Source: VRUE01 sp963822295 (lineage in GTDB: Bacteria; Actinomycetota; Thermoleophilia; Solirubrobacterales; 70-9). Taken from it: a stretch of 64,000 nt of DNA. Location: positions 1 through 64,000 of the forward strand of contig CAWGHD010000001.1 of the NCBI GenBank assembly GCA_963822295.1. Direction: 5' to 3'. A program made the position numbers and the translations under genes. This document shows positions 1 through 13,355 of the stretch, one piece after another; position 1 is the stretch's first letter, and each line of letters starts with the position of its first letter. The notes under the pieces are model-generated. The model worked only from the letters and a program-made list of their open reading frames with translations, ran no database searches and had not been told where the DNA came from.

Positions 1-22
1 TGGCGCGAGCAACGGGCAGACA

Positions 23-57
23 TGAGCGATCGAGGTGCAGCACACCTCGATCGCTCA
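23..57. terminator. Strong hairpin, probable terminator of an upstream off-window gene
   Basis: Bases 23-37 and 43-57 are perfect reverse complements (15 bp) around the 5-base loop CAGCA. No T-run follows, so this would be a U-poor terminator or a bidirectional one. The ATG at 22 lies at its edge and is therefore a poor candidate for the start of the following gene. Confidence 0.5.
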
Positions 58-116
58 CTAGTCACCTACCGCAGCAAACGAGATACACATAACGACCCCG
101 ACTCAACTGCTCACCT

Positions 117-3100
117 ATGGACACACCTAACCGCCAAAAGTCTCAATCAAACGATCGTATTACGTCTCCTCGTCGGTCGTCCGACCGGCCTGCTGCTGCT
201 CCTACTTCTGAGCCTTGGGTTCGTGTCGCAGCTCATCGGGCCACCCGAGGCCAGCGCCAGCTTCATCCACCCCGCCAAGACCGAAACGTTCGGCCCGGAC
301 GGCACCGCTGCATCGGGGGGATTTGGAGAACCATTCGGAACCGGCAGTACGCACTATCTTCGCTTCAATCAGGAGAAAAGGCGCCTGATGCTGATGCGCG
401 CGTTTCTCGCCTGCTGTGATTCCAAAGGCGAGTCCTATGTGCCGCAGATTCCCAGGGGCATCTACGGCTTCGACATCCCGGCAACCGGGACCCACACGCC
501 AATAGGCGGCGGCTTTCCCGTTGGCCTCCTCGCGCCAAACGGGCGGCCGTTCTTCGCGGTCGACGAAACCGAAGGAAATGTCTACTACCTCGATGCCTTC
601 ACCGGGAATCTCGGTCCAGGATCGCCGCCAACGTCCTTCACGGCTACGACGCATCGGGATCGAACCTCCCGGGATTCCCGATCGGGATCACTGAACACAG
701 CACCGAAGCCATGACCGTGGACCCGTTGGGCTACCTCTGGATGGCCGGCTACACAGGTACGAGTACCACCGGCTTTCACTCCAAACTCTATAGATACAGC
801 CCGGAAGGCGAGCTGGTCCAAATCATCGATACGGAGGCCGCCCCGGGCCTTAGTGTGCGGCAGCTTGCCTTTGACAGGTTTACAGGCGACATGTGGGTCC
901 AGGGCTTCCTGAAAGACTCAGGCTCACTCATTCTTCGCCTCACCGCGGCCAGCGGCTACACCGAATACGACCGACGCTTCCCGCACGGGTTCAATGAGAC
1001 GAGCCTGACCTACGACTCCGTGAATGAACTGCTGTACATGATCACCGTCGCCGGTGTCGACGTTTACAACACCGACGGAGTGATCGTTGTAGAGATTCGC
1101 GGCGGGACCGAAATCAGGAGAGTCGATGGCCGTCGCTGTGGATGAGGACACCGGCGATGCATACGTACTCGAAAAAGGAACTTTTAACACCGGTGAAGTG
1201 ACCGATACGTGGAAGCTCAATCTCTGGTCCGGGTCGGTCGTACCCGACGTCCGCGCGAACTCGGCAAGCGCGGTCACGCACGACGGCGCGATGCTCAATG
1301 GTCACGTCGGCCTTGCCGGGGGACCACCTGCGTCCGATCTGGAGGTTCCAATACCTGCCGGCGTTTGAACTCAACGAGAAGCAGCGAGTCACGGTCACCG
1401 GCGCAACCGGTGGAACCTCGCAAACTTTGGCAGCCGAGCGGGGGGGCTTTCACAGGTCCGATTCCATACGATGCCACGGCGACCGAACTCGATGCCCTTC
1501 TCGAGGAAACGCCCGGGTATGGGCCCGGCAGCGTTGAGGTTACGGGAGCGCCCGGCGGTCCGTATGAGGTGGAACTAGCCGGCCGTCGTGGAGGCCAAAA
1601 CCACTCACCATTTGGCGGGTACCCTGAAGGCCTCACTCCGAGCGGCGCGAAAGTCGCGATCAGCACCCTGCGTAACGGTGGCTCGGAGGGGTGGTCCACC
1701 GCCGCTTCCGAAAGTCGACGCCCCCCTCGGTAACGGCCGAAAGCCCACTGAGCGTCGCCACTGACGTTAGCGCGTCTGTCACCGGTTTGATCAGCGGTGA
1801 GGAATATCGGTATCGGCTCTTCGCCGCTAACTCAAATGGGAGCCGTGTATCCACCGCCCAGTCCTTCGCGCCCCAGCCGTCGTTGATCACCACCGGCCCG
1901 GCTACCGAAGTCACCCCGACCACCGCGGAGCTGACCGGTACTGTGGATCCGGAAGGGACGGAAACCAGCTTCTACTTCGAGTACGGGAAAACGCCCTATC
2001 TGGGTAACGTAGCGCTCCGTATCCCGGAGATGCCATGGGGAGTTCGGTTCCGGGGACAAGCCAGTGAGCAGCCTGATCGAAGGCCTGTAGCCGGGGCTTG
2101 AATACGACTATCGCCTCGTAGCGGTCAACTCGAAAGGCGTGTCATTTGGACTGATGCGAACTTTCAGAGCAGCCGATGCGGTGAAGAACGTCACCACGGG
2201 GACGGCTACCAACGTGGATCGGATTACCGCGACCCTCAACGGCTCGTTGGACCCAGATGGTCTTGGCACCAAATACTACTTTGAGTGGGGTACGAGCAAA
2301 CGCTACGGCCATACCTCCGCGGTTCCGCCTGGTGCGAATCTGGGAACGTCGGAACCCGGCATGACGGCAGTTAGCGTGGACATCTCGGGCCTTCAGACCG
2401 AGACGAAGTATCACTATCGATTGGTGGCGTCAAACTCTGAGTTTGGAGTTACCTACGGTGGGGATCAGGTGTTCGAGACTTTGCCCGCTGTGGTCGGCAT
2501 CGAAACGAGGCCGGCAACCGACCTGGTCCCGACCGCGGCGACGCTGCACGGGGGGCTGAATCCAGACGGTCTGGACACCACGTATTACTTCGAGTGGGGG
2601 AAAACCAAGTTCTATGGACACACCAGGCCGGCGCCTCCTGGAACTGCGGTCGGAACGACCAGCTCGGAATCTGTCGCGCTGAGCACCGGGCTGACCGAGC
2701 TCGAGCCGGATACGACCTACCACTTCCGGATGGTGGGTGTGAACGAGTTCGGTGTCAGCGTGGGCGAGGACGAGACGTTCACGACGCCGGCACCGCCGGC
2801 GATCGAAGGCGTTTTCAGCAGCGATGTCACGGCGGATAGCGTTCGTCTTAGGGCCAGGATTAACCCGAATGGGTATGAGACCAAGTATCGCTTCGAGTAC
2901 GGGACGTCAGCGAGCCTGGCTCTATCGAGCCCAGCCCGGACGGAACGCTGCCGGCGACCGATTCCGGGCAGTCGATCTCAGTCGACGTGGACGACCTGGA
3001 TGGCGTCGTCTACCACTTCCGGATAGTTGCGGAAAACAAATGGGGGACGACCGCCTCGGAGCGGCAGACGTTCGCGTTCAACCCCCCGCACTGCCCCAAC

Positions 3101-5119
3101 TCGGCCGTGCGGCAGCAGACCGGTTCGGCCTATCTGCCTGACTGCCGTGCCTACGAGCTGGTTTCGCCCGCTCGCGCCGGCGGCGCGGCGCTCCTGCCAG
3201 AAGGGCCGACGCTCCCGACGGCAGAGGGTCGCTTCGCCTACGCGGGCTGGTTCAACGCCATCCCGGGCGCCGGCGACCCGCCCAACGGGGCCTGCTCCTG
3301 CCGATGCGGGATCTGTACGTCGCTCGTCGGACGACGGCGGGTTGGGTGAGCCGGTACGTCGGGATCCCGGCGGACGAGACCCTGCTGCAGGGGGGCCGCC
3401 CTCGGCCGTCGAAGCGGGCGAAGTGACTGGGCCATCTGGAATCCTTGCCGACCGCTCGCTCAACGAGTTCCTGACCTGGGACAACTCGATTGCCGGGAGG
3501 TCCTTCGCTCCCTACCGCTGGGACGCGGTCGGCAACCCCCTCGGGCGGCTGCCGACGAATCTCGATGAGATCCCGGGCGCCACGAAATCGGCACTCGACG
3601 GTGGGTTCTACGGCGACGTCGTGGCTTCCGCGGACTTCAGCCACTATGCGTTCTCGTCTGTCAAAACGGCCTTCGCCCCCGGTGGCCTCGTGGCGGCCCC
3701 GGGGTCCGTCTACGACAACACGCTCGAGACCGGCGCGATGTCCGTGGCCTCGAAGACTGCGATCGGGGCCGACATCCCGCTCGACCCGGCGGCAGGGGTC
3801 GGGTCCGACAACTACCTGCAGATCCCGGCGGTGTCCGAGGACGGGTCGCACATCCTCATCGCCCGCTACGCCTCGCCGCTGCCGAGTGGAACAGGGGACC
3901 CGCCGGCACTGGTGCAGCTCTACATGCGAGTGAACGGGGCGATCACCTACGAGCTCTCGCTCGGCGTGGACTCGCTGCCCCACGGGGTGTCCTTCAACGG
4001 CATGAGCCGCGACGGCACCCATGTCTATTTCACGACTGAGGCGAAAATGACACTAGACGACCAAGACTCGAGCGCCGACCTATATCGCTGGTCCGAGAAC
4101 GGCGGCGAACCGCAGATGCTGCGGTTGTCACAGGGGCTGGAAGGCGCCGGAAACGAGGACGGCTGCAGCAATGAGTGGGGCGCCAAATGTGGCGTCGAAG
4201 TTGTTCCGACCGCTCGCACGGAGAACATCAGCCCGGCGTCGGCGCAACCGGTCGACACCGCTTTCGCGGTCGACGACGGCGATATCTACTTCTACTCGCC
4301 TGAGGAGCTCGAAGGCGCCCGGGGCATCCCCGGAAAACGCAACCTCTATCGCTGGGGCGCAGCGAAAGTGACCCACGTGGCCGCACTCGATCCCCTCGCC
4401 CCAGCGGAGCGCATCAACGTCTCGCCCGGTGGGGAGCACATGGCCTTCGTCACGAAGACGAGACTCATCGCCTACGACAACGCCGGTTACGCCCAGATGT
4501 ACACGTACGAGCCGGCGACCCGCAGGCTGCTGTGTGTCTCTTGCCAGCCCGACGGCAGCGCCGCCGACCAGCGACGTCGCCGCCTCCCAGAACGGCATCT
4601 TCATGACCGACGACGGGCGCGCCTTCTTCTCCACAGCCGATGCGCTGGTCCCGCGCGACGCCAACGGCATCGTCGACATCTACGAGTATGTCGAGGGCCG
4701 CGCACAGCTGATCAGCACCGGCACCGGCAACGACGCCGGCGAAGCGATTCGCCCGATCGGCTTGGTCGGGGTCTCGGCCGACGGCACCAACGCTTTCTTC
4801 TCCACTTACCAGACCTTGGTGGGGCAGGACGAAAACGGCCCCTTCTACAAGCTTTACGTCGCCCGTACCAACGGCGGCTTCCCGTTCAACAAACCTCCTG
4901 CTCCCTGTGCGGCCGCCGATGAGTGCCACGGGCCCGGCGCTGCCCCACCGGCGATGCCACAGGTCGGCTCGGGGGCGATTGTCGGCGGCGGCAACGCGAC
5001 TGTCGTGCGCAAGAAGCGAAAGCGAGCTCGCAGCGCAACTCACCGAGCGCCGACGCGATGCCAGGAAGCGCCGCGCCAAGGAAAGGGCTCGGGCGAAGGC
5101 AGGAAGGTCGAAGAGATGA
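117..5119 (+). CDS. Large secreted NHL-like/fibronectin-like repeat surface protein, cassette copy 1 (frame interrupted)
   Basis: This reads as one exported protein of about 1,660 residues broken by roughly ten single-base frame changes (for example near 700, 1125, 1370, 1690, 2140, 2950, 3340, 4555 and 5030). A hydrophobic signal segment lies near 185-270 (GLLLLLLLSLGFVSQL, then an A-S-A type cleavage site). Next come propeller-like repeats (120-1300). Four or five fibronectin-like repeats follow (about 1740-3090) with the recurring pattern TVDPEG-T-YYFEYG and TTYHFR. Then come the motif DCRAYELVSPA (about 3145), a second propeller-like region (3430-4860), the motif PCAAADECHGP (about 4903-4935) and a basic Arg/Lys tail. 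The whole order matches the gene at 7927-13355, which supports a single original frame. The start is uncertain: ATG 117 needs a frame change near 180 to reach the signal segment. Function is unknown; a cell-surface or matrix role is inference. Confidence 0.6.
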
Positions 5120-7930
5120 GGTCGGCGGCGTGTAGGCAGACTGGTTCTTGGGGCGCTCGGCATGTGCGCTGCGGCCTGCCTTCTCCTCGGCGGCTCGGCG
5201 CCGAGAGGGCCGAAGCAAAATCGACCGTCTTCACCTTCACCAACACCCCGTCGGGCACCCAGGCGGGGTCGCATCCCAACGTCCTCACGAGCACAGAGCT
5301 GGGCAATCGCTTTAACCAAGGGCCGATGCCGGCCTGCGAATGCAACGACCCCAAAGACGTCACCATTCACGCCCCCGCTGGGCTTGTCGCCAACCCCCAC
5401 GTGGTCTCCGAGTGCACGACGGCTGAGCTCTCGACTTTTTCCTGCCCGCCTGATGCCCAGGCCGGGTTTGTGGTGCTGCGTTTCTTTAGCTGGGGCGTGA
5501 TCCCGCTTTACCGCACCGTGCCCCAGGAGGGCCAGGCGGCCCTTTTCGTCTTCCTGCCACCAATTGGCATCGCGATCCCCCAATACATTGCGATCAACGC
5601 CAGGACCGGCGGAGACTACGGGATCGACTTTACGGTCACTGGGCCTCACCCACACCCTGCCGCCGAGCTCCTTCGGCAACGTCTTCTGGGGGGTGCCGGG
5701 GGCCGAGGATCACGACGTCGTCCGCTTCGGCCCGGCGGGAGCAGCTTCTCAACTGCAACACCAACCCGATCGAGTCGCTGTTTGTCGACGTGATTCCCGA
5801 GGACTGCAGCGTGGTCAACGCCAGTGGCTCCCAGAGCCCCAAGCAACCCGCACTCCTCCTCCCTGCCCGTCGCCCCTTTCACCCAGGCTCCGACCACCTG
5901 CGTCGGCCCACTCACCTCGAGCGTCGAAACCCTCGCCTACGACGGCGAGACCGACAGCGCCTCGGCCCCCTGGCCCGAAACCACGGGCTGCGACAAACTG
6001 AGCTTCGACCCGAGCCTGTCCGCGAACCCGACGACGACGCAGACCGACACCGCCTCGGGGTTGGCCGTCAACCTCAAAGTCCCCCAGTACCAGGACCCGG
6101 AGACCCCACTCTCCTCGGCGATCAAAGCGACCACGGTCACCCTGCCGGAGGGCTTCTCGATCAACCCCAACGCCGCCGACGGCAAGGTCGCCTGCACCGA
6201 GCAGCAGGCGGGCTTCGGCATCAGAGGCCCCATCGGGCTGCCCGGAGTTCTCAAAGATCGGCACCACCACCGTCGACTCCTCAGCCCTCCCGGCCCCCAT
6301 CAACGGCTACATCTACCTCGGCGAGCCCAAACCGGGAGACCGCTACCGGATCTTCCTCACCGCCGAGGGCTTCGGCACCAACGTCAAGCTCTCCGGCATC
6401 GGTAAGGCCAGACCCGAAAACCGGCCAGATCGTCACCGCCTTCGAATCGCTGCCCCAGGCCCCCTTCCAGGAGTTCGACCTGCACTTCTTCGGCTCCGAG
6501 CGCGGACTTGCTCGCGACGCCCGAGCGCTGCGGCACCTATCCGGTCAAAACGCACCTTCAAGCCGTGGGCCGCAGAGCTCTCCGATCAGACCTCCACGCA
6601 GTTCTTCACGCTGGACTCCGGACCCGGAGGGCAAGCCCTGCCCACAACGGCCCACGTCCCTTCGCCCCCTCCCTGCAGGCCGGAGTCGCCGACAACACGG
6701 CCGGGACCCACTCGCCCTTCGTGCTGCGCTTCGACAGGACAGACGGCGATCAGAACCTGACCGGCGCCACCGTCAAGGCACCGCCGGGATTCGCCGCGAC
6801 CCTCAAGGGCATCCCCTACTGCCCGGAGGCGGCGATCGCCCAGCTCGCCTCCGCCACCTACACCGGCCTCGCAGAGCAGGCCTCGCCCTCCTGTCCGGCC
6901 GCCAGCCAGATCGGCAGCGCCGTCGCCGCGGCCGGAGCGGGAAGCAGACCGATCCACGTCTACGGCCAGGTCTACCTCGCCGGCCCCTACAAAGGCTCCC
7001 CTTTGAGCCTGGTGGTCGTGATCCCGGCCGTCTCCGGTCCCTATGACCTCGGAGTCGTCGCGGTGCGAGCCGCGATCGACCTCGATCCCCAAAGCGCCCA
7101 GGTAAGCGCCACCTCCGATCCCCTGCCCCAGATCCTCGAGGGAGTCCCACTGCGAACCAGGATGGTCCAGATCGACCTCGACCGCCCCGGCTTCGCACTG
7201 AACCCGACCAACTGCGATCCCTTCGCAGTCGATGCGCTCCTGCTCGCGGACGAAGGCGCGAGCTCAAACCAAAGCGCCCACTTCCAGGTCGCCAACTGCG
7301 CCGACATGCCCTTCGCGCCGAAGCTCTCCCTGGCGCTGCAAGGGATCGACCAAGCGCACCGGCAACCCGGCCCTGCGGGCGACTCTGAGGACCGAGCCCG
7401 GCGAAGCCAACATCGCCCGCACCGCGGTGACGATGCCGGCCACCCTGCTGCTCGACAACGGCCACATCGGCAACGTCTGCACCAGGCCCCAGTTCGCAGC
7501 CAACGCCTGCCCGGCCGGATCGATCATCGGCACCGCCACCGCGACCACGCCGCTGCTCGATCGCCCCTGCTAAGCGGCACCGGTCCTCCTCAGGTCCTCA
7601 TCGAACAAGCTCCCCGACCTCGTCGCAGACCTCGAGGGGCAGTTCGAGATCGAGCTCGTCGGCAAGATCGACTCCCCCAAAGGCCAGGGACTTCGCACCA
7701 CCTTCGAGACGATCCCCGACGCCCCGGTCTCGAGCTTCACCTTGAGTCTCTCCGGAGCCTCCAAGGGGCTGCTGACCAACTCCAAGGATCTCTGTAAAGC
7801 CCCCCAGAAGGCGAAGCTACAGATGACCGCACAAAATGGCCGCTCCTTCAACCGCAAGGTCAAGCTGCAGAGTGCCTGCAAGGCCCGCAAGAAGCAAAAG
7901 CGCGCCAAGCGAGGGGCGCTGCGGCGATGA
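5116..7930 (+). CDS. Secreted companion protein of cassette copy 1 (frame interrupted)
   Basis: The ATG at 5116 overlaps the stop of the preceding gene (ATGA). Restoring two frame changes near 5140 and 5210 gives a signal peptide (core LGALGMCAAACLLLGGSA). The mature start is then near STVFTFTNTPSGTQAGSHPN. Further frame changes lie near 5640, 5740, 5830, 6235, 6405-6550, 7350 and 7575. Recognisable blocks are GGDYGIDFTVTG, SANPTTTQTDTASGLAVNLK, NPNAADGKVAC, KGIPYCPEAAIAQLA, the long stretch 6700-7340 and the C-terminal NSKDLCKAPQKAKLQMTAQN with a Lys/Arg tail. The same blocks occur in the same order in the gene at 13352-16111, so the two are paralogues. I recognise no catalytic domain. Cysteines are paired and spaced as in extracellular beta-rich proteins. 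Coupling to the large repeat protein suggests joint function at the cell surface (inference). Confidence 0.6.
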
Positions 7931-10900
7931 GGGCCTCCATCAAGACAGCGAGCCTCGCCCTGGCCTGCGCGGCTGCCTCGCTTGCGATCGGCGCGGGCGT
8001 CGCCCAGGCGGAGATCAGCTACCAGTCGAGCATCGGCGAATCAGGCGCCGGGGCGGGCAAACTCTCAAACCCGGCCGGCCTCGCCGTCAACACGACCACC
8101 GGCGACCTCTACGTGGCCGATCGCGGCAACAACCGGATCTCCCAGTTCAGCTCCGCGGGAGCTTTCATTCGCGCCTTCGGGTACAACGTCGTCGCCTCCG
8201 GCGAAGACGACAAACCCTTCGCCGACGAGGTCTCTGAAGTGCGGATCAGGGCGACCTCGGGTTCCTTCGCTCTGACCTTCAAAGGCCAGAGCACCGCCCA
8301 GCTTGACTTCGACGCCTCCGCCGCTGAAGTCGAAGCGGCCCTCAACGGGCTCTCGACGATCTCAGAAGGCGGGGGATCGGTCACCGTCTCCGGCGGTCCC
8401 GGCGACGTGAGCGGGGCCGATCCCTACGTCGTCACCTTCAGCGGTGGGCCATTGGCGAAAACCAACCTCGAGTTGGGGATCGATGCGAGTGGGCTCGGGA
8501 TTCCCTGCGGGGACCGAGCTGAGCTGCCAGGGGGGCCCCAGCGACGCCGGCGCCTTCGCCTACCAGTGGCTGGCCAATGGAGAGTCGGTCCCCGGCGCGA
8601 CATCGCCGACCTTCACCCCTGGTGTCGGTGAGCAAGGCAAGGCAATCCAGTGCCGAGTGGCTGCGAGCTTCAGCTCAGTCAAAACCCTGGCGACCTCCCG
8701 TCCCTACTTTCTCGCCTCTCCGGCGCCCGCCACCCTTCCTCCGCTGGGTCCGACGTCCCTGGATGCCCCGGAAGGCAGTGCGGTGCTCGAAAGTGCCGGC
8801 GGCGTGCCGCTCACCTGCAACGCCGGCACTTGGACCCGGGGCCCGGAAACCTTCACCTACCGCTGGTATCGCAATGGAGTCGAAGTCGGGACGCCGACCA
8901 TCACTGCGGCAACGTCGAGCCAATACGTGCTTACCCAGGGAGATTTGGCGACCCGTGCCGTCTTCCAGTGCTCGGTCACGGGCAACAACGCCGGCGGCTC
9001 GAGTATCGCGATCAGCAAATTCAACCCGACCGACCCCAAACCGATTCAGCCCGAGGCAAAAAACGCGACAGTGAGCACTTCGCTCGCTCTCTCGAGCGCC
9101 TCCAGCGTGCTGACTCGCACCAACGGCGGCGCGGTCTTTGAGGTCTGCAAAGCCAGCCCGCCCTCAAACGACGTCTGCAAGGTTGGGATCGCGGGCGACG
9201 GGGTCGGCCAGTTCAATGCTCCGCGCAGCATCGCGATCGACAACTCACCGAGCGGGTCCGGTGCGGTTTACGTGATGGACGACGGTAATCCACGGGTGCA
9301 GAAGTTCAGCGCCCTGGGGGCTCCGATCTCGATGCTCGGCGGTGGGGTCAATCAGACCACCGATGGCGACCTCTGCACTATTGCCTCCGGCGATGCCTGC
9401 GGTGGGGGAGTGGTGGACGAAAGCGGGGCCGTGGGGGCATTCGGCGGCTCGCCCGGTACTTCCGCTGACTTCACCGAACTCGGCAACGAGCTGGCTGTGG
9501 ACGCCGTCGGCAATCTCTATGTGGGCGATGCGCGCGCCGATTTGATCCAGCCGCGGATCCAGAAGTTCGATTCTGCTGGTGTCTTCCTGTCGCAGGCAAG
9601 GATGCCGTATGTGTTTGGCAACCCCTCTCAGCCGGTAAAGCCGGTGTCGGTTGCAGCCGACTCCACCCAGCGAGCCTTCGCGGCGACCCGCGGCGACGAT
9701 GGGGGGATCGAGAAGTTCTCCACGGGGGAATTCAGCCCTCTGGGCCAAGGAGCGATCAGGGCGGGCAACTTCTTCCACCAAGACGGCGATCCCGTTCAGC
9801 TGGCGCTTGACCCTCGCAACGACCGCCTCCTGGTTTCTGATCCAAACAAATCCGCGGCGCTTTCGCTCTGCGGCGGCCCGGGAGTTTCTGCTCTGGCCAT
9901 TGCCGAGTACGACCCACAGTTGCACCGCATCGACTGCAGCATTCCGACCGGCCCCGGCCTGCTCACCCAGGTAACCGGCATGGCGGTCTCCAAAACGGGC
10001 ACCCTCTACGCCTCGGTCGGCTCGGCCAACACGGTCAAGGTCTTCAAACTCCCGGTCTCGACCGCTCCGCAGCTGACCAGCCCTTCGGTCACCGAGATCA
10101 CAACCGAGACGGCGGTGGTCCACGCCCAGATCAACCCCGGCTTCGAGGACACCACCTACAAAGTCGAATACGGCCTCGCCAACTGCGCGACCAACCCCTG
10201 CGAAACGGCGGCTGGTCCCGACACCCTCTACGGCCTCAAATTCACCGACGGCGCCACCGCGATCAGCGGTCTGGAGCCCAACACCACCTACCGCTACCGG
10301 GTGATCGCCGAAAACAAACTCGGCAAAGCGACCGGACCCAACCGCTCCTTCCGCACCTTCCCCCTGGTCGACCTGGTCAACGACCCCTGCGCCAATGCCT
10401 TGGCCCGCAAGCAGACCAAGACGGTCGGCCTTTTGGACTGTCGCGCCTATGAGCTTGCCTCGGCGGCCTTCTCGGGCGGCTATGACGTCGTCTCTGACCT
10501 GGTCCCAGGCCAAAGCCCCTTCGAGGGCTACCCCGACGCAGAGGACAAGCTCCTCTACGGCGTAAAGGACGGTGGCATCCCGGGAACCGGCAACCCGACC
10601 AACAGGGGCATCGACCCCTACGTTGCGAGCAGGGACGAGGACGGCACCTGGTCGACCACCTACGTCGGCATCCCCGCCGACAACCCGTTCGCTACAGGGC
10701 CCTTCTCCTCGACCCTGGCCGGCGCAGACAACGGACTGGATACCTTCGCCTTCTCAGGACCGGAGATCTGCGATCCCTGCTTTGCGGACGGATCCACCAA
10801 CGTCCCCCTGCGGCTCCCCGACGGGGAGATCGTCAAGGGGATGGCGGGATCGCTCAATCCAGCAGCAGACTCCGCGGGAGGGATCGCAAAACCGCTCTCG

Positions 10901-13355
10901 GCAGACGGCTCCCACTTCCTCTTCAGCTCAGAGCTCCCATTTGAGGGCTCCCCGGTCTCAACCGGCGAAGTGATGATCTATGACCGCGATCTGAAAGCCG
11001 GAACCACCCAGGTCGTCTCGACGCTGCCGAGCGGAGAAGCGATCCCCGGAGGAGTGCCCGGCTCAGAGGATGTCGCAGCCCTCGACATCTCCAAAGACGG
11101 CTCCAGGGTCCTGATCGGGCAGAGGGTCGCAACGGATGCAAAGGGCAACGCCCTCTGGCACCTCTACCTGCACCTCGGCACCTCGCCCAACAGCGTCGAT
11201 CTGAGCGAAGGGACGACCTCGGGCGTCTACTTCAACGGGATGACCCAGGACGGCTCCAAGGTCTTCATCACGAGCAAAGACAAACTGCTGGGCGAAGACA
11301 CAGACGAAAGCGCCGACATCTATAGAGCAGACGTCGACTCCGGCGGAGCACTCGGCCTCTCGCTCGTCTCGGTCAAATCGACGGGAGCGGTCTCCAACTC
11401 AAACGCCTGCACCCCCGCCGGGGAACCGGCCAGCTGGAACTCCGCATCGGGCGACGGCAAATGCAATGCCCTGGCCTTCGCCGGCGGTGCGGGACTCGCC
11501 GCCGAGAGTGGTGCCTTCTACTTCCTCAGCCCCGAGCGCCTAGAGGGGACCAAAGGAACTCTCAACCAGGCCAACCTCTACCTGATCGCTCCCGGTGCCG
11601 CCCCCCGCTTCGTGGCGATGATCGACACCTCGGTCGGCAAGCCCCCGGCCTCGCCTCCCGAGCATCCTCTGATCGACTCCGAATTCGGCGATGTGAGCTT
11701 CGAAGCCGTGCAGGCGCTCAGCGTCGATCAATCCAACGGCGATCTCTACGCGCTCGATCCCGGCGCCGGCGAGCTGCATCGCTTCGACTCCGCCGGCAGC
11801 CCTGAGAACTTCAGCGCCGGACCGGACGCCGGGACCAACACCCTGACGGGCCTCGCCCTGGGCAGCCCCTCCGTCGCCCAGGTCGCGATCGACAACTCCG
11901 CGAGCGCTCTCAGCGGTGACTTCTACGTCGCCAGTGAAGGCGGCGTCGACGTCTACGCCCCCAGCGGCGAGAAACTGGGCACGCTCGACGGCTCCGCCAC
12001 CAACAAAGGCTCCTTCGGGGCGTCCTGCGGCGTCGCCGTGGACAAATCCAACGGCGCGCTCTACGTCGGTGACGCCGGTGGCAACCTCTGGCGCTACCAG
12101 CCCGAGCAGCCCGGTCGCCCCGATGATGACGCCGACTACACCGTCAAAGGGATCGCCACCACGGGGATGCAGCCCTGCGCGGTGGCGGCGGACTCAGCCG
12201 GCAAGGTCTATGCATCGCAGGTCTTCGGCGGCCCGGTGAAGCGGTTCGCGGCCGCGAGCTTCTCCTCCGGTAGTCCGACTCAATCGGCCGGGATCGAGAT
12301 CGCCTCCGCCGCCCGCGCCCTAGCCGTCGACCCCGCCACCAACCACCTCTACGTCGATGAGGGCGACAGGATCTCGGTCTTCGACTCGGCGGGCAACCCG
12401 CTGGAGACGATCGGCCAGGGCAAACTCTCCTGCGGCTTCCTCGGCTCAAGAGGCGTCGCCGTCAACTCCACCACCCACCACGTCTACGCCTCCTGCTTCG
12501 CGCCCTCGACGATCAAGGAGTTCGGCTACGAGGTGCCGCCATATACCCCCGTGGACAACCCGGCGATCCTCAACGCCACAAAGCAGGTCGGAGACCCACA
12601 CCTACGGCGACTTCCAGGTAACCCCCGACGGTGCCTATGCGGCCTTCGCGACGATCATGCCGCTGAAAGCCGGCTACGACAACGCCTCCCGCTATGAGCT
12701 CTACCGCTACGAGCCCACAGGCGGCGAAGAAGAAACGGGAGAGCTGATCTGCGCCTCCTGCAGCCCGACCGAATCTCAAGCCCAGAGCGACTCCGTCCTT
12801 CCCCCCAACGGATTGGGCCTGCTCGAAGACGGCAGGGTCTTCTTCAACACCGGTGAGCAGCTGACCCTCAGAGACACCAACGGCAAGCTCGACGCCTACC
12901 AGTTCTCCCCGCAGGGAGACCCAGAAGTGCCGGGGGCCTGCAAGATCGAAGGCGGCTGCCAGCAGCTGATCTCGACCGGCAACTCCGCCTTCCCCTCCGG
13001 AATGCTCGGAGCAAGCAGGGACGGCAAAGACGCCTTCTTCTTCACCAGAGAGGTCCTGGTCGGGGAAGACAAAAACGGCCAGGCGATGAAGGTCTATGAC
13101 GCCCGCGAGGGCGGAGGCTTCTTCGTGATCCCACCACCGCCCCCCTGCGCGGCATCGGATGAGTGCCACGGACCGAGCTCCCAGGCAGCTCCTCCGCCCC
13201 CGATCGGCTCCTTCAAGGGAAGCGGCGGCCAGCACACCGATGAAGCAAAGCCGGCCAAGTGCCGCAAAGGCAAGGTCCGCCGCCGCGGCAAGTGCGTCCC
13301 CAAGCCCAAGGCCAACCGCAACCGCAAAGCATCGAAGCGGGGGAGGGGCCGATGA
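7927..13355 (+). CDS. Large secreted NHL-repeat/fibronectin-like surface protein, cassette copy 2 (two frame changes)
   Basis: About 1,809 residues once single-base frame changes near 8505 and 12590 are restored. The ATG at 7927 overlaps the previous stop (ATGA). A signal peptide is clear (KTASLALACAAASLAIGAGVAQA). NHL-type repeats follow, with phrases such as NPAGLAVNTTTGDLYVADRG and NRISQFSSAGAF. Two Ig-like segments come next (about 8500-9040; typical YQWLANGESVPG and YRWYRNGVEVG). More propeller repeats run from 9180 to 10060, then one fibronectin-like unit (10070-10370), DCRAYELASAA (about 10438), a second propeller-like region (10500-12540), PCAASDECHGP (about 13144-13175) and a basic tail (KCRKGKVRRRGKC). 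The order matches the gene at 117-5119. The product is presumably exported and surface-bound; substrate or ligand is unknown. Confidence 0.75.

Noticed and set aside
22..116. Start of the first repeat protein at ATG 22
   Set aside because: The codon lies in the arm of a terminator-like hairpin and gives an unlikely 50-residue leader before the signal segment.
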